Origin: Leptospiraceae bacterium
GTDB taxonomy: Bacteria > Spirochaetota > Leptospiria > Leptospirales > Leptonemataceae
NCBI GenBank assembly: GCA_026418015.1
Contig: JAOACE010000013.1
Span: forward strand, 186,001-250,000
Direction: 5' to 3'
DNA length: 64,000 nucleotides
Under the pieces are notes generated by a model, which did no database searches, had not been told where the DNA came from, and saw nothing but the letters and a program-made list of their open reading frames with translations. Positions within the stretch are counted from its first letter, which is position 1; every line of letters begins with the position of its first letter. The position numbers and the translations under genes are program-made. Below, one piece after another: positions 53,527 through 62,118 of this stretch.

Positions 53527-54647
53527 TCTACTATGGAATATAAATTTTCTTGTAGTTTAGAGGAAAAAATCCTTCCTTCCAAATTGATCCAATATTCCTT
53601 CCAATAGTTATTTTCTCGATCGAATCTAATACGATTATTTTTTTGATAGTTAAGTTTATTATCGTAAATTTTAATTAATAAATCCTCATCATCTTCTTTG
53701 GCTAAATAAAAACTATTATCTGGAAAAATATAAAACAGGCTGGATTCAAGATCATCGTTATCAAAAAACAGATTTAAATTATTATTATATTTATAAATTT
53801 TTTTATATATATTTTTATAACTTTTTTTATCGCGAGAAGCAACTTCTATAAAAACATCCCTATTTTCTAACACAAAAATATTTTCTATGTTGATGATTTC
53901 GTTTTTACTAGGATCTTGTAATGATTTTATGTCTATATTTATATCTTGCATATTCTTATCTTTTATATTATAGAAATTTAAAATTGCTTCTTTTTCGGAC
54001 AAGAACCGAACAATAGCTACATAATCAGGAAAACAATAAAATTTTATAAGTTCTGTATAATCCTTATCATTAATAGGTTCCAAAAGTAATCGTTCTTTTT
54101 CTTTTTCTACAAACATATTAGATTTATTCAATAAAAACAACCTAGATGGATTTACATTTTTTGTCTGAGGATACAAAATCGCCGGCATACGATTTTCTGG
54201 TTCTGGTGGTATATTAAGTTCTACTTTTTCTTTTGTCAAAAAAATACGAAAGACCATGTAATTATCTTGAATACATGACTCTCCTATTATACCTTCTGAA
54301 AATATCTTAATAGGTATATTTTGGTAAATTTTAGCAAGTTCATTTTTGTTATTTTTAGAAGTAATCAAGAAAGCTGGCTTATCTGATAACTTTGGAAAAT
54401 ACGCGATAAAATTCATTTCTGGAATGGGTAGTAATACTTCATTATCGTAAATCGTTGGGCTTTGGGGAATACGATAGACTAAATTTTCTTGAATTAAAAC
54501 AGGAATGTAGAAATCATTGATCTTCTTCTCGGGGTTATATTCTATTACAGGTATGCTAATAACATTGCTAGAAGATAAATCATAAATTTGAAATCGTGCA
54601 CAAAAAGTGAAAAAAATCAAACCCGAGATTATAGAAAACTTTTTCAT
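53517..54647 (-). CDS. Large lipoprotein of unknown function
   Basis: A 376-residue protein with an N-terminal lipobox-like stretch (IISGLIFFTFCAR). The rest is rich in beta strands with repeated aromatic and polar stretches, which suggests a beta-propeller-like or WD-like fold, for example DNYMVFRIFLTKEKVELNI and YCFPDYVAIVRFLSEKEA. I do not recognise the family. It precedes nnr with an ATGA overlap and follows the DUF445 gene by about 50 bases on the same strand. Confidence 0.65.
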   Translation of the reverse strand: MKKFSIISGLIFFTFCARFQIYDLSSSNVISIPVIEYNPEKKINDFYIPVLIQENLVYRIPQSPTIYDNEVLLPIPEMNFIAYFPKLSDKPAFLITSKNNKNELAKIYQNIPIKIFSEGIIGESCIQDNYMVFRIFLTKEKVELNIPPEPENRMPAILYPQTKNVNPSRLFLLNKSNMFVEKEKERLLLEPINDKDYTELIKFYCFPDYVAIVRFLSEKEAILNFYNIKDKNMQDINIDIKSLQDPSKNEIINIENIFVLENRDVFIEVASRDKKSYKNIYKKIYKYNNNLNLFFDNDDLESSLFYIFPDNSFYLAKEDDEDLLIKIYDNKLNYQKNNRIRFDRENNYWKEYWINLEGRIFSSKLQENLYSIVEWK

Positions 54648-54696
54648 TTGCGTTCAAAATTAATCAATCAGAAATATCGTCAAACCATTTGATTGA

Positions 54697-55914
54697 TTAC
54701 ACCAAAAATACCATTGCTTGAATTAAACCAACCAAACCACCTAAAAGTGCACCCAATAAGATTAAAGTTGCTTCGTCTTCTTTAAAAACAGAATGGAGCA
54801 AACGTTCAAATTCTGCTGGTGGTAAAAAAACCAAAAAATTCGCTATTAGTTGCTTCATCCCAATACTTTCTTTTAAATAATCTTTTAGGTGTTCAAAAAT
54901 CTCTGGTAAAGAATCTATAATTAACTGTTCGATTTCTTTACGAATTTTTTCTTTTTGTTCGTAAGATATTACCATCGGTACTAAAAATGGTTTATCTTCA
55001 ACAACTTCTTTAAAACCAGCGTTGATTCTTTTTATTAAAATATCTAAAAAAATTTCTCCTGTTTTACCTTGAAAAAACATAGAAATCAGGTTCTGAGCAT
55101 GAAAGACTCTCTTATCCAAAACATCGGCTAACTCCCAAGATACCTCTGCTTGTCTTTTTAAAAACAACCCTTGGTAATAGATAAATAAAAATTTTTTTGG
55201 TTCGAGGGGACGAAAGATCATCAAAATAGCAAGCCAATTCGTTACATATCCAACAATAACGCCTGTTATTGGCATAGTCCACCACTGAGAAAACAATTCA
55301 TAAAACATCAATTGAACCAAACCAATCAAAAGCCCAAACCAAAAACCACTACGAATAATGAAGGCAAATTCTTCTTTCCCACATCGCTGAAAGATTTCCA
55401 TCAATGCTTTTACGTTCTGACCAGTTAAAGATTGAACAAAAAACGTTTCGTAATCGAATACCTCTTCGAAATGCTTTCCAAAATCCATGTATAATTTTTT
55501 AATTTGTTTTGGAACTTGATTTTTAATATCTTCGATTATACTATCTCGCACTACTCCCGGTAAAATTTTCCATAAGTTAGGATTATGATTTTTAATTACA
55601 ATTTCTAAAATTTTATAACTTTTTATTTTTATAAAATCTTTTAAAATATTGATGATTTGATCTGGATCCACCCTGTTATATAGTTCCATCGGTGGTAGCT
55701 TTTGTTTAAAAATGTTGCTGATCAAAGAGCTCATTTTTACTGCATGTTTAGGAATAATCCCCTGCCAACCCAACTCAACAAAAAATGGTTTTTTTAGGAT
55801 AATTCCCTTAAATTGCAAAGGATAAAAAACCATTTCTACTGCTAACCAATTGGTAAACCATCCAATAATAGCACACACTAATGGAATAGAAATATAAATT
55901 GCTACATCCCCCAT
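54697..55914 (-). CDS. DUF445-family membrane protein
   Basis: A 405-residue protein from the ATG at 55914, preferred because GGGAG lies a few bases before it. It carries DUF445 features: GWFTNWLAVEMVFYP and a near repeat VGYVTNWLAILMIFRP later in the chain, and helical stretches between. These twin NWLA motifs are characteristic. Hydrophobic helices occur at the N-terminus, the middle and the C-terminus (LILLGALLGGLVGLIQAMVF). Function of the family is not known; membrane scaffolding is suggested for other members. Confidence 0.85.
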   Translation of the reverse strand: MGDVAIYISIPLVCAIIGWFTNWLAVEMVFYPLQFKGIILKKPFFVELGWQGIIPKHAVKMSSLISNIFKQKLPPMELYNRVDPDQIINILKDFIKIKSYKILEIVIKNHNPNLWKILPGVVRDSIIEDIKNQVPKQIKKLYMDFGKHFEEVFDYETFFVQSLTGQNVKALMEIFQRCGKEEFAFIIRSGFWFGLLIGLVQLMFYELFSQWWTMPITGVIVGYVTNWLAILMIFRPLEPKKFLFIYYQGLFLKRQAEVSWELADVLDKRVFHAQNLISMFFQGKTGEIFLDILIKRINAGFKEVVEDKPFLVPMVISYEQKEKIRKEIEQLIIDSLPEIFEHLKDYLKESIGMKQLIANFLVFLPPAEFERLLHSVFKEDEATLILLGALLGGLVGLIQAMVFLV

Positions 55915-56134
55915 ATAAACTCCCTTTTTTAAATTTATATTCAAATAAATTCCATGTAAATTAAAAGTTTATTTATTTCAACTAAAAATTATTTTAATTT
56001 TTATACTTTTATGTATTTAATATAAATATGTTAATTTTTTTTATATATTTTTATTAAATTTTTTATTTTGTATAAGATAAAAAATTTATGTTATAAAATT
56101 AGCAAAGGAATGTTTAATATATAATTTTTATAAA

Positions 56135-56770
56135 CTATTTTGAATTCCTTTTTAGGTATTTAGAATATTCTTCTAATGGTTGGTTAAATTTTTCGTCATA
56201 ATAAACGATATAAATAGAAAAAAGCATTCCGATGCTAAAAATTCCCACTGTTTCTTGATGATTTAAACCAGAAATGGATTTATATGTTTTATAAACACCA
56301 TAAGATATACCCGTAGTAATGGGAAAGGATAACATAAATATTATCCATCTTCGTTGCCATGGTGTTTCTTGGTAAGCAGGTTCTGGAATATAAGATAAAT
56401 GGAATTCATTGAGGTTTTCTCTTCCCATCTGGGGTAAAAAATATTTTTGAATATAGTATTCTCTTGCTTGAATATCTTGTTGGGTTCTATTCAACAATTC
56501 TTCTTCTTGCGAAGATATTTTTATATGCAGTTGTTGTTTGTCTTTTAATTGATTATTAACATAATCTTCTGGCGTTTGAGTTGGATTTAGCAAATAGGAT
56601 TCTACTGGGCTTAAAGAACTTTTTTTTTGTAAATAAAAGGGTAATATAGATGGCTTATAAGATGGATCTTTGGATGTTGGTCTTTTTTCTCCTTGAATTA
56701 CCGGACCAATATTTTGAGCATTCAAAGAAAAACATAAGATAAAAAAAAATACCACAAAAAATCGGTTCAT
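56135..56770 (-). CDS. Exported protein with a membrane helix near the C-terminus
   Basis: About 211 residues from the ATG at 56770, which starts a signal peptide (FFVVFFFILCFSLNAQ). The middle (about 40-130) is polar and helical (EELLNRTQQDIQAREYYIQKY), and the last third has two hydrophobic helices (WIIFMLSFPITTGISYGVY and GIFSIGMLFSIYIVYY). No recognised family. It is downstream of the tonB-like gene on the same strand, 160 bases away, so it may belong to the receptor/TonB locus. Confidence 0.6.
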   Translation of the reverse strand: MNRFFVVFFFILCFSLNAQNIGPVIQGEKRPTSKDPSYKPSILPFYLQKKSSLSPVESYLLNPTQTPEDYVNNQLKDKQQLHIKISSQEEELLNRTQQDIQAREYYIQKYFLPQMGRENLNEFHLSYIPEPAYQETPWQRRWIIFMLSFPITTGISYGVYKTYKSISGLNHQETVGIFSIGMLFSIYIVYYDEKFNQPLEEYSKYLKRNSK

Positions 56771-56929
56771 AGAAGTTAAAAAAAAATGTTTCCTTAACAA
56801 GACAAGAAAAAGATACATTCATAATGTATTTCTCGATTACAAAAATGATAGCATTTTGATTTGATCACAAATAGTTCCCAAACAAAAAATCGTTTTTTTC
56901 AATATAAAATATGAAAAAATAATTATATT

Positions 56930-57496
56930 TTATTTTAAAATAAATTTAATATTTACAACAAATATAAATTTATTCTTAAATTCTGCAGGTAAGGGATCAA
57001 AAGGTGCAGAAACTTTAATAGAACGCAAAGCTTCGTTGATAAAATTTTCATTTGTTCCTTCTAATACATTTAGATGTACAATGTTCCCTAAGGAATCTAA
57101 TTCCACTTGCACCTTTACATAACCTTCTCTTTCCATGAGCAATTCGATTTTTGGGTATCGTTTATTTTTTTCGATTTTAGAAAGTACTTTTGCAATATAA
57201 GATTCTTGCAATAAACCTTCTGAACCAGTTTGTTCGAAACTTTGCTGTATGTTTTGATTTTCTTGCTCTTGTAAGATATTCTTATTATAAGAATTTGTCT
57301 TTTGTTTTTGTGTTCGAAGAAATTTAACTGGCACAGAAACAATATTCTTTCCTTGTAATGATAAATCCAATGTGGAATAATCTTTACTTTTAATCAATAA
57401 TATTAAAATAAATATATTAATAAAAATTATTAAAATTACATAATATAAATTTCCCGAAAGTATCAATTTTTCTATTTTATTTTGTATCCAGTTCAT
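56930..57496 (-). CDS. TonB-like energy transducer
   Basis: A 188-residue protein with one N-terminal membrane helix (NLYYVILIIFINIFILILLI), a variable charged linker without Pro-rich repeats, and a C-terminal TonB domain: KIEKNKRYPKIELLMEREGYVKVQVELDS in part (YPKIELLMEREGYVKVQV), then LEGTNENFINEALRSIKVSAPFDPLP in part. TonB links the ExbB-ExbD motor to the outer-membrane receptor encoded upstream. It overlaps exbD by 20 bases. Confidence 0.85.
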   Translation of the reverse strand: MNWIQNKIEKLILSGNLYYVILIIFINIFILILLIKSKDYSTLDLSLQGKNIVSVPVKFLRTQKQKTNSYNKNILQEQENQNIQQSFEQTGSEGLLQESYIAKVLSKIEKNKRYPKIELLMEREGYVKVQVELDSLGNIVHLNVLEGTNENFINEALRSIKVSAPFDPLPAEFKNKFIFVVNIKFILK

Positions 57497-57884
57497 ATTC
57501 TAAAAACAATTCTACATTTTGTTGTTTCTGAATTTTACCCAATACTTGCATAAAAAAGCCATAAGGTATATCCTTATCTGCTCTTAAAATCAATTTTTCT
57601 GGTTTTTCTTTTTGTAGATAAGATTCTATTTCTAATAATCCAATATTTTTTTGGTTCCACAATATATTATAATGTCCCGTAGGTACTTTTTGCAAAGAAA
57701 TGATGGGAACATTTTTGTTTTCGCTCGTATACGATTCTTCTAATTTCGGTAATTTGATATCCAAAAAAAAATTGATCTTCCCTACACTTAATATTAAAAA
57801 AAGAATTACTTGAAAAATCACATCGATCAATGGTGTAATATCCATCTGAAAAGAACTTTTCTTTTCGTTTTTAAATTGAATCAT
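57477..57884 (-). CDS. ExbD/TolR-family protein
   Basis: A 135-residue protein with a single N-terminal membrane helix containing the key Asp in MDITPLIDVIFQVILFL, the proton-path residue of ExbD and TolR. The periplasmic part holds EKLILRADKDIPYGFFMQVL. It overlaps exbB by the ATGA at 57881-57884 and tonB by 20 bases, so all three are made from one mRNA. Assigned as ExbD rather than TolR because the gene set includes a TonB and a receptor. Confidence 0.9.
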   Translation of the reverse strand: MIQFKNEKKSSFQMDITPLIDVIFQVILFLILSVGKINFFLDIKLPKLEESYTSENKNVPIISLQKVPTGHYNILWNQKNIGLLEIESYLQKEKPEKLILRADKDIPYGFFMQVLGKIQKQQNVELFLEYELDTK

Positions 57885-58498
57885 TCTATATCCTTTTGTT
57901 TTTCTTCTAGATAAGATAAAGCAAAATTGAGCAGATCAATTCGCGATTCAATTTTTGATTCCAAGATAAAATAAAATATATAACTAGGGATTGCGACAAT
58001 TAAACCAAATGCAGTTGTTAGCATAGCAACCCAAATTCCACTAGCTATGATGGATGGCGCAACTTGACTAGATAATTCCGAAATATTTTGAAATGCTTCT
58101 ATCATACCAATGACAGTGCCTAATAATCCAAGAAGGGGAGCGATCTGTGCATTTAAAGACAAAACAGAAATACGTTTATTTAAATTTTTGATTAATTGTT
58201 CTCCTTCGCGTTTAACAACAATTTCTCTTTTAGAAGAAGGATTTTCGAAATATAAATTTAATAAAATTAATGTTTCGTTTTTATAAATTTTATTTTTAAA
58301 GCGATTTTTTAGTTGTTCTATTATAGATTCTTTACGATTATAATTATATAAAATATTTAATAAATTTTCTTTAGAAATATTTGTATAAGTTAAATATACA
58401 TAACGCTCAATAAAAACACTTAAAGATAAAATACCCACAAATAAAATGGGCCACATCAATATTCCGCCCTTATAAAATAGACTTACGAAGTAATCCAT
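57881..58498 (-). CDS. ExbB/TolQ/MotA-family proton channel protein
   Basis: About 205 residues from the ATG at 58498 (an ATG at 58594 keeps the frame open but would run through a terminator hairpin). Three membrane helices: ILMWPILFVGILSLSVFIER at the start, and the paired helices with APLLGLLGTVIGMIEAFQNI and GIWVAMLTTAFGLIVAIPSY. The conserved Thr and Pro residues of the TolQ/ExbB pore are present. With ExbD and TonB it energises the receptor encoded upstream. Confidence 0.9.
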   Translation of the reverse strand: MDYFVSLFYKGGILMWPILFVGILSLSVFIERYVYLTYTNISKENLLNILYNYNRKESIIEQLKNRFKNKIYKNETLILLNLYFENPSSKREIVVKREGEQLIKNLNKRISVLSLNAQIAPLLGLLGTVIGMIEAFQNISELSSQVAPSIIASGIWVAMLTTAFGLIVAIPSYIFYFILESKIESRIDLLNFALSYLEEKQKDIE

Positions 58499-58543
58499 AG
58501 ATATGTTAAGTTTTTTCCTTGATTGATGCTTGAAAAGCATTTT

Positions 58544-58568
58544 AAAAAATTGGAGCCAGATGGCTCCA
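58544..58568 (-). terminator. Intrinsic terminator between the receptor and exbB genes
   Basis: On the minus strand TGGAGCCA-TC-TGGCTCCA (58568-58551) is followed at once by ATTTTTT. This is a strong rho-independent terminator. It should reduce read-through from the receptor gene into exbB, so exbB-exbD-tonB levels could be set here. Confidence 0.75.
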
Positions 58569-58646
58569 CAAAGGCGGTCTTGCTCCGACGACATGACCTA
58601 ATACTTAGGAGTACAATAATAAAATAAAATTTTCACGAAGATTCAA
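58569..58646 (-). other. GC-rich leader-like segment between receptor and exbB
   Basis: On the minus strand the first part holds CCTAA-GTA-TTAGG (58610-58598). It is followed by CGGAGCAAGACCGCC (58585-58571), whose GGAGC could pair with the 3-prime GGCTCC arm of the terminator at 58551-58568. Two mutually exclusive hairpins of this kind are typical of attenuators or riboswitches. Its GC content is far above the surroundings. No known riboswitch core was recognised. Confidence 0.4.
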
Positions 58647-61115
58647 TTAAAAATTCATCGTTAATTGTACAAATACATTTCTACCTGGTTCTGGAATTTT
58701 AATACCACTTGCATAAGGATCTCTTAAATAAGAAAGATGTTCATAATAGTATCTGTTAAAAATGTTTTTAACACCAGCAGTAATTTTTGTAGATTGTTTA
58801 TCGCTTTTTTGTAATTCATACCCAAAATAGAGATTTCCAATACCCCAACCAGGTGTTCTTTTTTCTCCAATATTCTTATCAACGAGACTTTGGGTTGCTG
58901 CAAATTCACCTTCGAGTTCTACATAATAATTTTGAATTAAATATTTTATTCCAACCAATCCTTTTAATGGTGGTATTTCTGGTAAGTTTGTATCTTCTGT
59001 TTCGTTGATTCCTCTACTATAAGATAAACCCGCCTTAGCTACATATTGTTCCGATATTTGATATTTTAAGTTTAACTCCCCACCATATAAAATTGCATCT
59101 ACTTGTTTGTACGTCTTTCCAAACCTACCATAGGGATACATCATAGAAGGAGAAAGTATACCAGCATAGTTTGTCACAAAGGCGTTTACGTATTGATAGA
59201 AATTAAAAGAAGGTGCCATCATCATAGCTGGAACAACTATCATATGATACAATAAATCATCTTTGGTAATGTTTCCTAATAGATGATCGGGTGAATTTCG
59301 AACCACTGTATAATTGTCTAATGCAGAATAGAAGACATCGAATTCGAATTTGAATTTTTCTTGTTTAACTTCTGCACCTAAGTCAACTTGTTTATTTCTC
59401 GTAGCTTTTAATGTGGGATTACCTACACCATCTGGTGCCGCAATCGTTCCCATACGCAACAAGGCAAAATAAAGTTCTTGTGGATCGGGAAATCTTGAAC
59501 CATAACCTAATCCCAATTTTGCTTTTGTGTCTGATGTTAGCTCATATTCCCATTTAATATAACCACTTCCTTCTGCAAAATCTCTTTTAGGCTGTTTTTG
59601 TGGAAGATAAACTTCTGCGTCGAATACAGTAAAGGCTTCTGTATAAGAAACATATTGAAATTGCAAAAATGGATCATAACTTGGAAAATACATATTATAA
59701 ACAATTCTTCTGTCTTTTTTTGCCTTTGTAGAATGAATATCATATCTTATACCAGCTTTTTGTAATATTTTATTAGAAATTTTGAATTCATTTTCTGCAT
59801 ATACACCTAAATTATTTGTTTCTGTATCTGGTAGGGAACCTTGTGTTCTATAATTTGCCATAGTCATAGAACCCATACCCATACCAGAGCCCATTCCCAT
59901 ACCCATAGAAGGTATTTGTTGATTTATATTTGATGGAAATGGCATCCTCATGGTAGTTTCGATGTTCCATCTACGTAAATATGTGTCTATACCAAAGTTC
60001 GTTTTTTGTAAGATATTCGTTTCTGCATCAATTCTAAAACCATTTAGGCTAGATGTTGCCCAACTTCTCATTCCATATGTTCTAGATAAATTGCTTTCTA
60101 AACAATTTGTATTATTTGTGGTAGAAGAACATCGGACTTCATCAGTCATATCGTGTAATGTATCACTTCCATATAGTTTAAATGACAATTTTTTAAGGTT
60201 TTCGTTGATATTTTTAATAGAATATTGGATAGAACCTTTTTTGAACTCGTCCCATACCATATCCATAAGTAGATAGGGAGTTAAATTATTAGCTGTCGTA
60301 AAATAATATCCCTCGATTTCTAATTCTTGTTGTGGGTTTATCGATATAATAGTTTTTACACCAGCAGTCTTTTTTTCGGTTAAGATATTTCTTTTTTGAT
60401 ATTTATAACGATTCGAAGAAGGTGCAGTTTGCAATTCAAAAGGAATTACACCGGGATATTCATAATTGAAATTTGCTAAATTTACACCATCTATGCTTGT
60501 TGGAAGAGGAAAATACGCTAATGGATGATCTAAATCAGGATATACTTTTGTAATAGAATTTCCATTACCATCTTTATATGGTTTATATCCTTGATAACTA
60601 CCTGTTACTGCAATCTTAAACGCTTCTGAACCATAAGCAGTTCTAAAGCTAGCAATCTTTTCGTCATAACTTCCTGCTTGTAATTTAATAGAATTTTCTA
60701 AACCCATTTTAATATCTTTTGTTTTTGTATAGACTGCTCCACCCATGCTTCCTTGATTTTTAACATCATAAGGCCCTTTGATAACTTCGATAGATTCTAA
60801 GTTATCAAACGTAATTAAACTAGCTGGTGGATCCATTCTATTAGGACAAGCTCCATAAGCCTTATCACCATCGATCAATATGTTAATATTATCCTTAGAT
60901 AAACCGCGAAGGTTCAAATCTATGGATGATTTTCCTCGCTTTGTAAAATGAATACCTTCGATTTGTTTTAATCCCTCGATTGCTTCAGTATAACCTTTTT
61001 CGTTAATTTCTTCGAGCTTTACCCGTTTTTCGGATACAATTATAGTACTTTCTTGGGAAAATATTACACCAAATAATGTAAAATATATTGCCAATATTTT
61101 GAATAAATGTTTCAT
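58647..61115 (-). CDS. TonB-dependent receptor, OprC/NosA-type (probable copper)
   Basis: An 822-residue outer-membrane receptor. Signal peptide (LFKILAIYFTLFGVIFS), plug domain with a TonB-box region (ESTIIVSEKRVK), then GACPNRMDPPASL. The last has the CxxxM-DPP signature (Cys90, Met94) of the copper receptors OprC and NosA. The 22-strand barrel follows, ending in an aromatic-terminal strand (NVFVQLTMNF). Loops at about 400-425 (SMGMGMGSGMGMGSMTMANY) and near 630 (MMMAPS) are Met-rich. GGAGGA precedes the ATG at five bases. Copper is inferred from these residues. Confidence 0.93.
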   Translation of the reverse strand: MKHLFKILAIYFTLFGVIFSQESTIIVSEKRVKLEEINEKGYTEAIEGLKQIEGIHFTKRGKSSIDLNLRGLSKDNINILIDGDKAYGACPNRMDPPASLITFDNLESIEVIKGPYDVKNQGSMGGAVYTKTKDIKMGLENSIKLQAGSYDEKIASFRTAYGSEAFKIAVTGSYQGYKPYKDGNGNSITKVYPDLDHPLAYFPLPTSIDGVNLANFNYEYPGVIPFELQTAPSSNRYKYQKRNILTEKKTAGVKTIISINPQQELEIEGYYFTTANNLTPYLLMDMVWDEFKKGSIQYSIKNINENLKKLSFKLYGSDTLHDMTDEVRCSSTTNNTNCLESNLSRTYGMRSWATSSLNGFRIDAETNILQKTNFGIDTYLRRWNIETTMRMPFPSNINQQIPSMGMGMGSGMGMGSMTMANYRTQGSLPDTETNNLGVYAENEFKISNKILQKAGIRYDIHSTKAKKDRRIVYNMYFPSYDPFLQFQYVSYTEAFTVFDAEVYLPQKQPKRDFAEGSGYIKWEYELTSDTKAKLGLGYGSRFPDPQELYFALLRMGTIAAPDGVGNPTLKATRNKQVDLGAEVKQEKFKFEFDVFYSALDNYTVVRNSPDHLLGNITKDDLLYHMIVVPAMMMAPSFNFYQYVNAFVTNYAGILSPSMMYPYGRFGKTYKQVDAILYGGELNLKYQISEQYVAKAGLSYSRGINETEDTNLPEIPPLKGLVGIKYLIQNYYVELEGEFAATQSLVDKNIGEKRTPGWGIGNLYFGYELQKSDKQSTKITAGVKNIFNRYYYEHLSYLRDPYASGIKIPEPGRNVFVQLTMNF

Positions 61116-61179
61116 TTTTTTCCTCCAAATAGTATAAATGATTTAATAAAATTATTTATTTAAAAAAATTATTAAATTC

Positions 61180-61551
61180 TTATACTATTGGAGGTCCTCG
61201 AATAAAATCTTTTGATCTGTAATGATGGAGGGATATAGATAAATTAAGAAAAGAACGTTTTTTTTCTGCATTATAATGAATTTGCTGAATGTTTGGTAAA
61301 TCAAAAAGATCAAAGTTACCTTTAAAAATCGCAATAGACGAATGAATATTTTTCCAAACAATGTATTGATTTTGTTGTGTAATTAAAAAATCCGAACTAC
61401 AAATCTCTTCTTGAATTGTTTCTTCTGCAAAAATCGAATAAAAAATATTTTGTTTAGGACTATTCAAAAAAAGAGGAAAAAATAGATTTAATAATAGTAC
61501 TATTGCAAAAGAAAGAGAAAGCAATCTATCTATTTTATGTTTAGAAAACAT
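61180..61551 (-). CDS. Small anchored or exported protein upstream of the receptor
   Basis: A 123-residue protein from the ATG at 61551. One N-terminal hydrophobic helix (LLSLSFAIVLLLNLFFPLFL), then a 75-residue polar part ending in a basic-aromatic stretch (LSISLHHYRSKDFIRGPPIV) close to the C-terminus. No family recognised. Short proteins ending in RGPP-like or similar motifs are common beside bacterial metal-transport operons. It is 64 bases upstream of the receptor gene on the same strand and probably belongs to the locus. Confidence 0.6.
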   Translation of the reverse strand: MFSKHKIDRLLSLSFAIVLLLNLFFPLFLNSPKQNIFYSIFAEETIQEEICSSDFLITQQNQYIVWKNIHSSIAIFKGNFDLFDLPNIQQIHYNAEKKRSFLNLSISLHHYRSKDFIRGPPIV

Positions 61552-61604
61552 CTGTAACCCCAATTTATTCTTTAAAGAATTTATGTCAAACTTATTTTAA
61601 ATAA

Positions 61605-62027
61605 TCAAGTATAAAATCTTTTAAATTCAAAAAAAATCAAAATCCATCCTACAATCATGCAAAGACCTCCTAATGGCGTAACCCAAAAGAGATATGTTGG
61701 AAAAGATAGATGGATAATTGGTTGTAGTGCAATCCAATACAAGGTGCCAGAAAAAAATACAATTCCGAAAAAAATCAAATAAAAACTGATAGAAATGACT
61801 GTACGATTGCTCAACAAGTTCCATACCCCTATAACAAGTAGTACCAATGCATGATACATCTGATATCTTACTGCTTTTTCGAAAATGGATAGTTCTCGAA
61901 GTGTTATGATATTTTGATTTGCAAATCTTTCTAAAAGATGTGCAGAAAATGCACCAGCAATTACAGCTAATGCCCCCAACATACAAGCCAAAAAGATTTG
62001 AATTTGTATTTGTTTTAGATGTTTCAT
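61605..62027 (-). CDS. DUF423-family membrane protein
   Basis: A 140-residue protein with four hydrophobic helices. The signature is LGALAVIAGAFSAHLLERF near the start and TPLGGLCMIVGWILIFF at the end. YgdD and related DUF423 proteins have this size and topology; the function is unknown. It is divergent from the molybdopterin oxidoreductase gene, with 91 bases between the start codons, and lies 54 bases upstream of the small protein gene. Confidence 0.88.
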   Translation of the reverse strand: MKHLKQIQIQIFLACMLGALAVIAGAFSAHLLERFANQNIITLRELSIFEKAVRYQMYHALVLLVIGVWNLLSNRTVISISFYLIFFGIVFFSGTLYWIALQPIIHLSFPTYLFWVTPLGGLCMIVGWILIFFEFKRFYT

Positions 62028-62082
62028 AGATAATTATTAATTAAATTTCTTACAAAAAATTTTCCATTACTTTTATATTTGA

Positions 62083-62110
62083 TTGACTTAATAATCAATT
62101 TTATTATACA
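62083..62110 (+). promoter_or_regulatory. Promoter of the molybdopterin oxidoreductase gene
   Basis: TTGACT (62083-62088), 16 bases, TATACA (62105-62110), then 8 bases and the ATG at 62119. No ribosome binding site can be placed, so the mRNA is probably leaderless. Confidence 0.55.
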
Positions 62111-62118
62111 ACCAACTT

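Noticed and set aside
58499-58594. A longer ExbB starting at the ATG at 58594
   Set aside because: It would translate through the terminator hairpin, has no ribosome binding site, and adds a non-membrane stretch (RLCGAIWLQFF) not seen in ExbB proteins.
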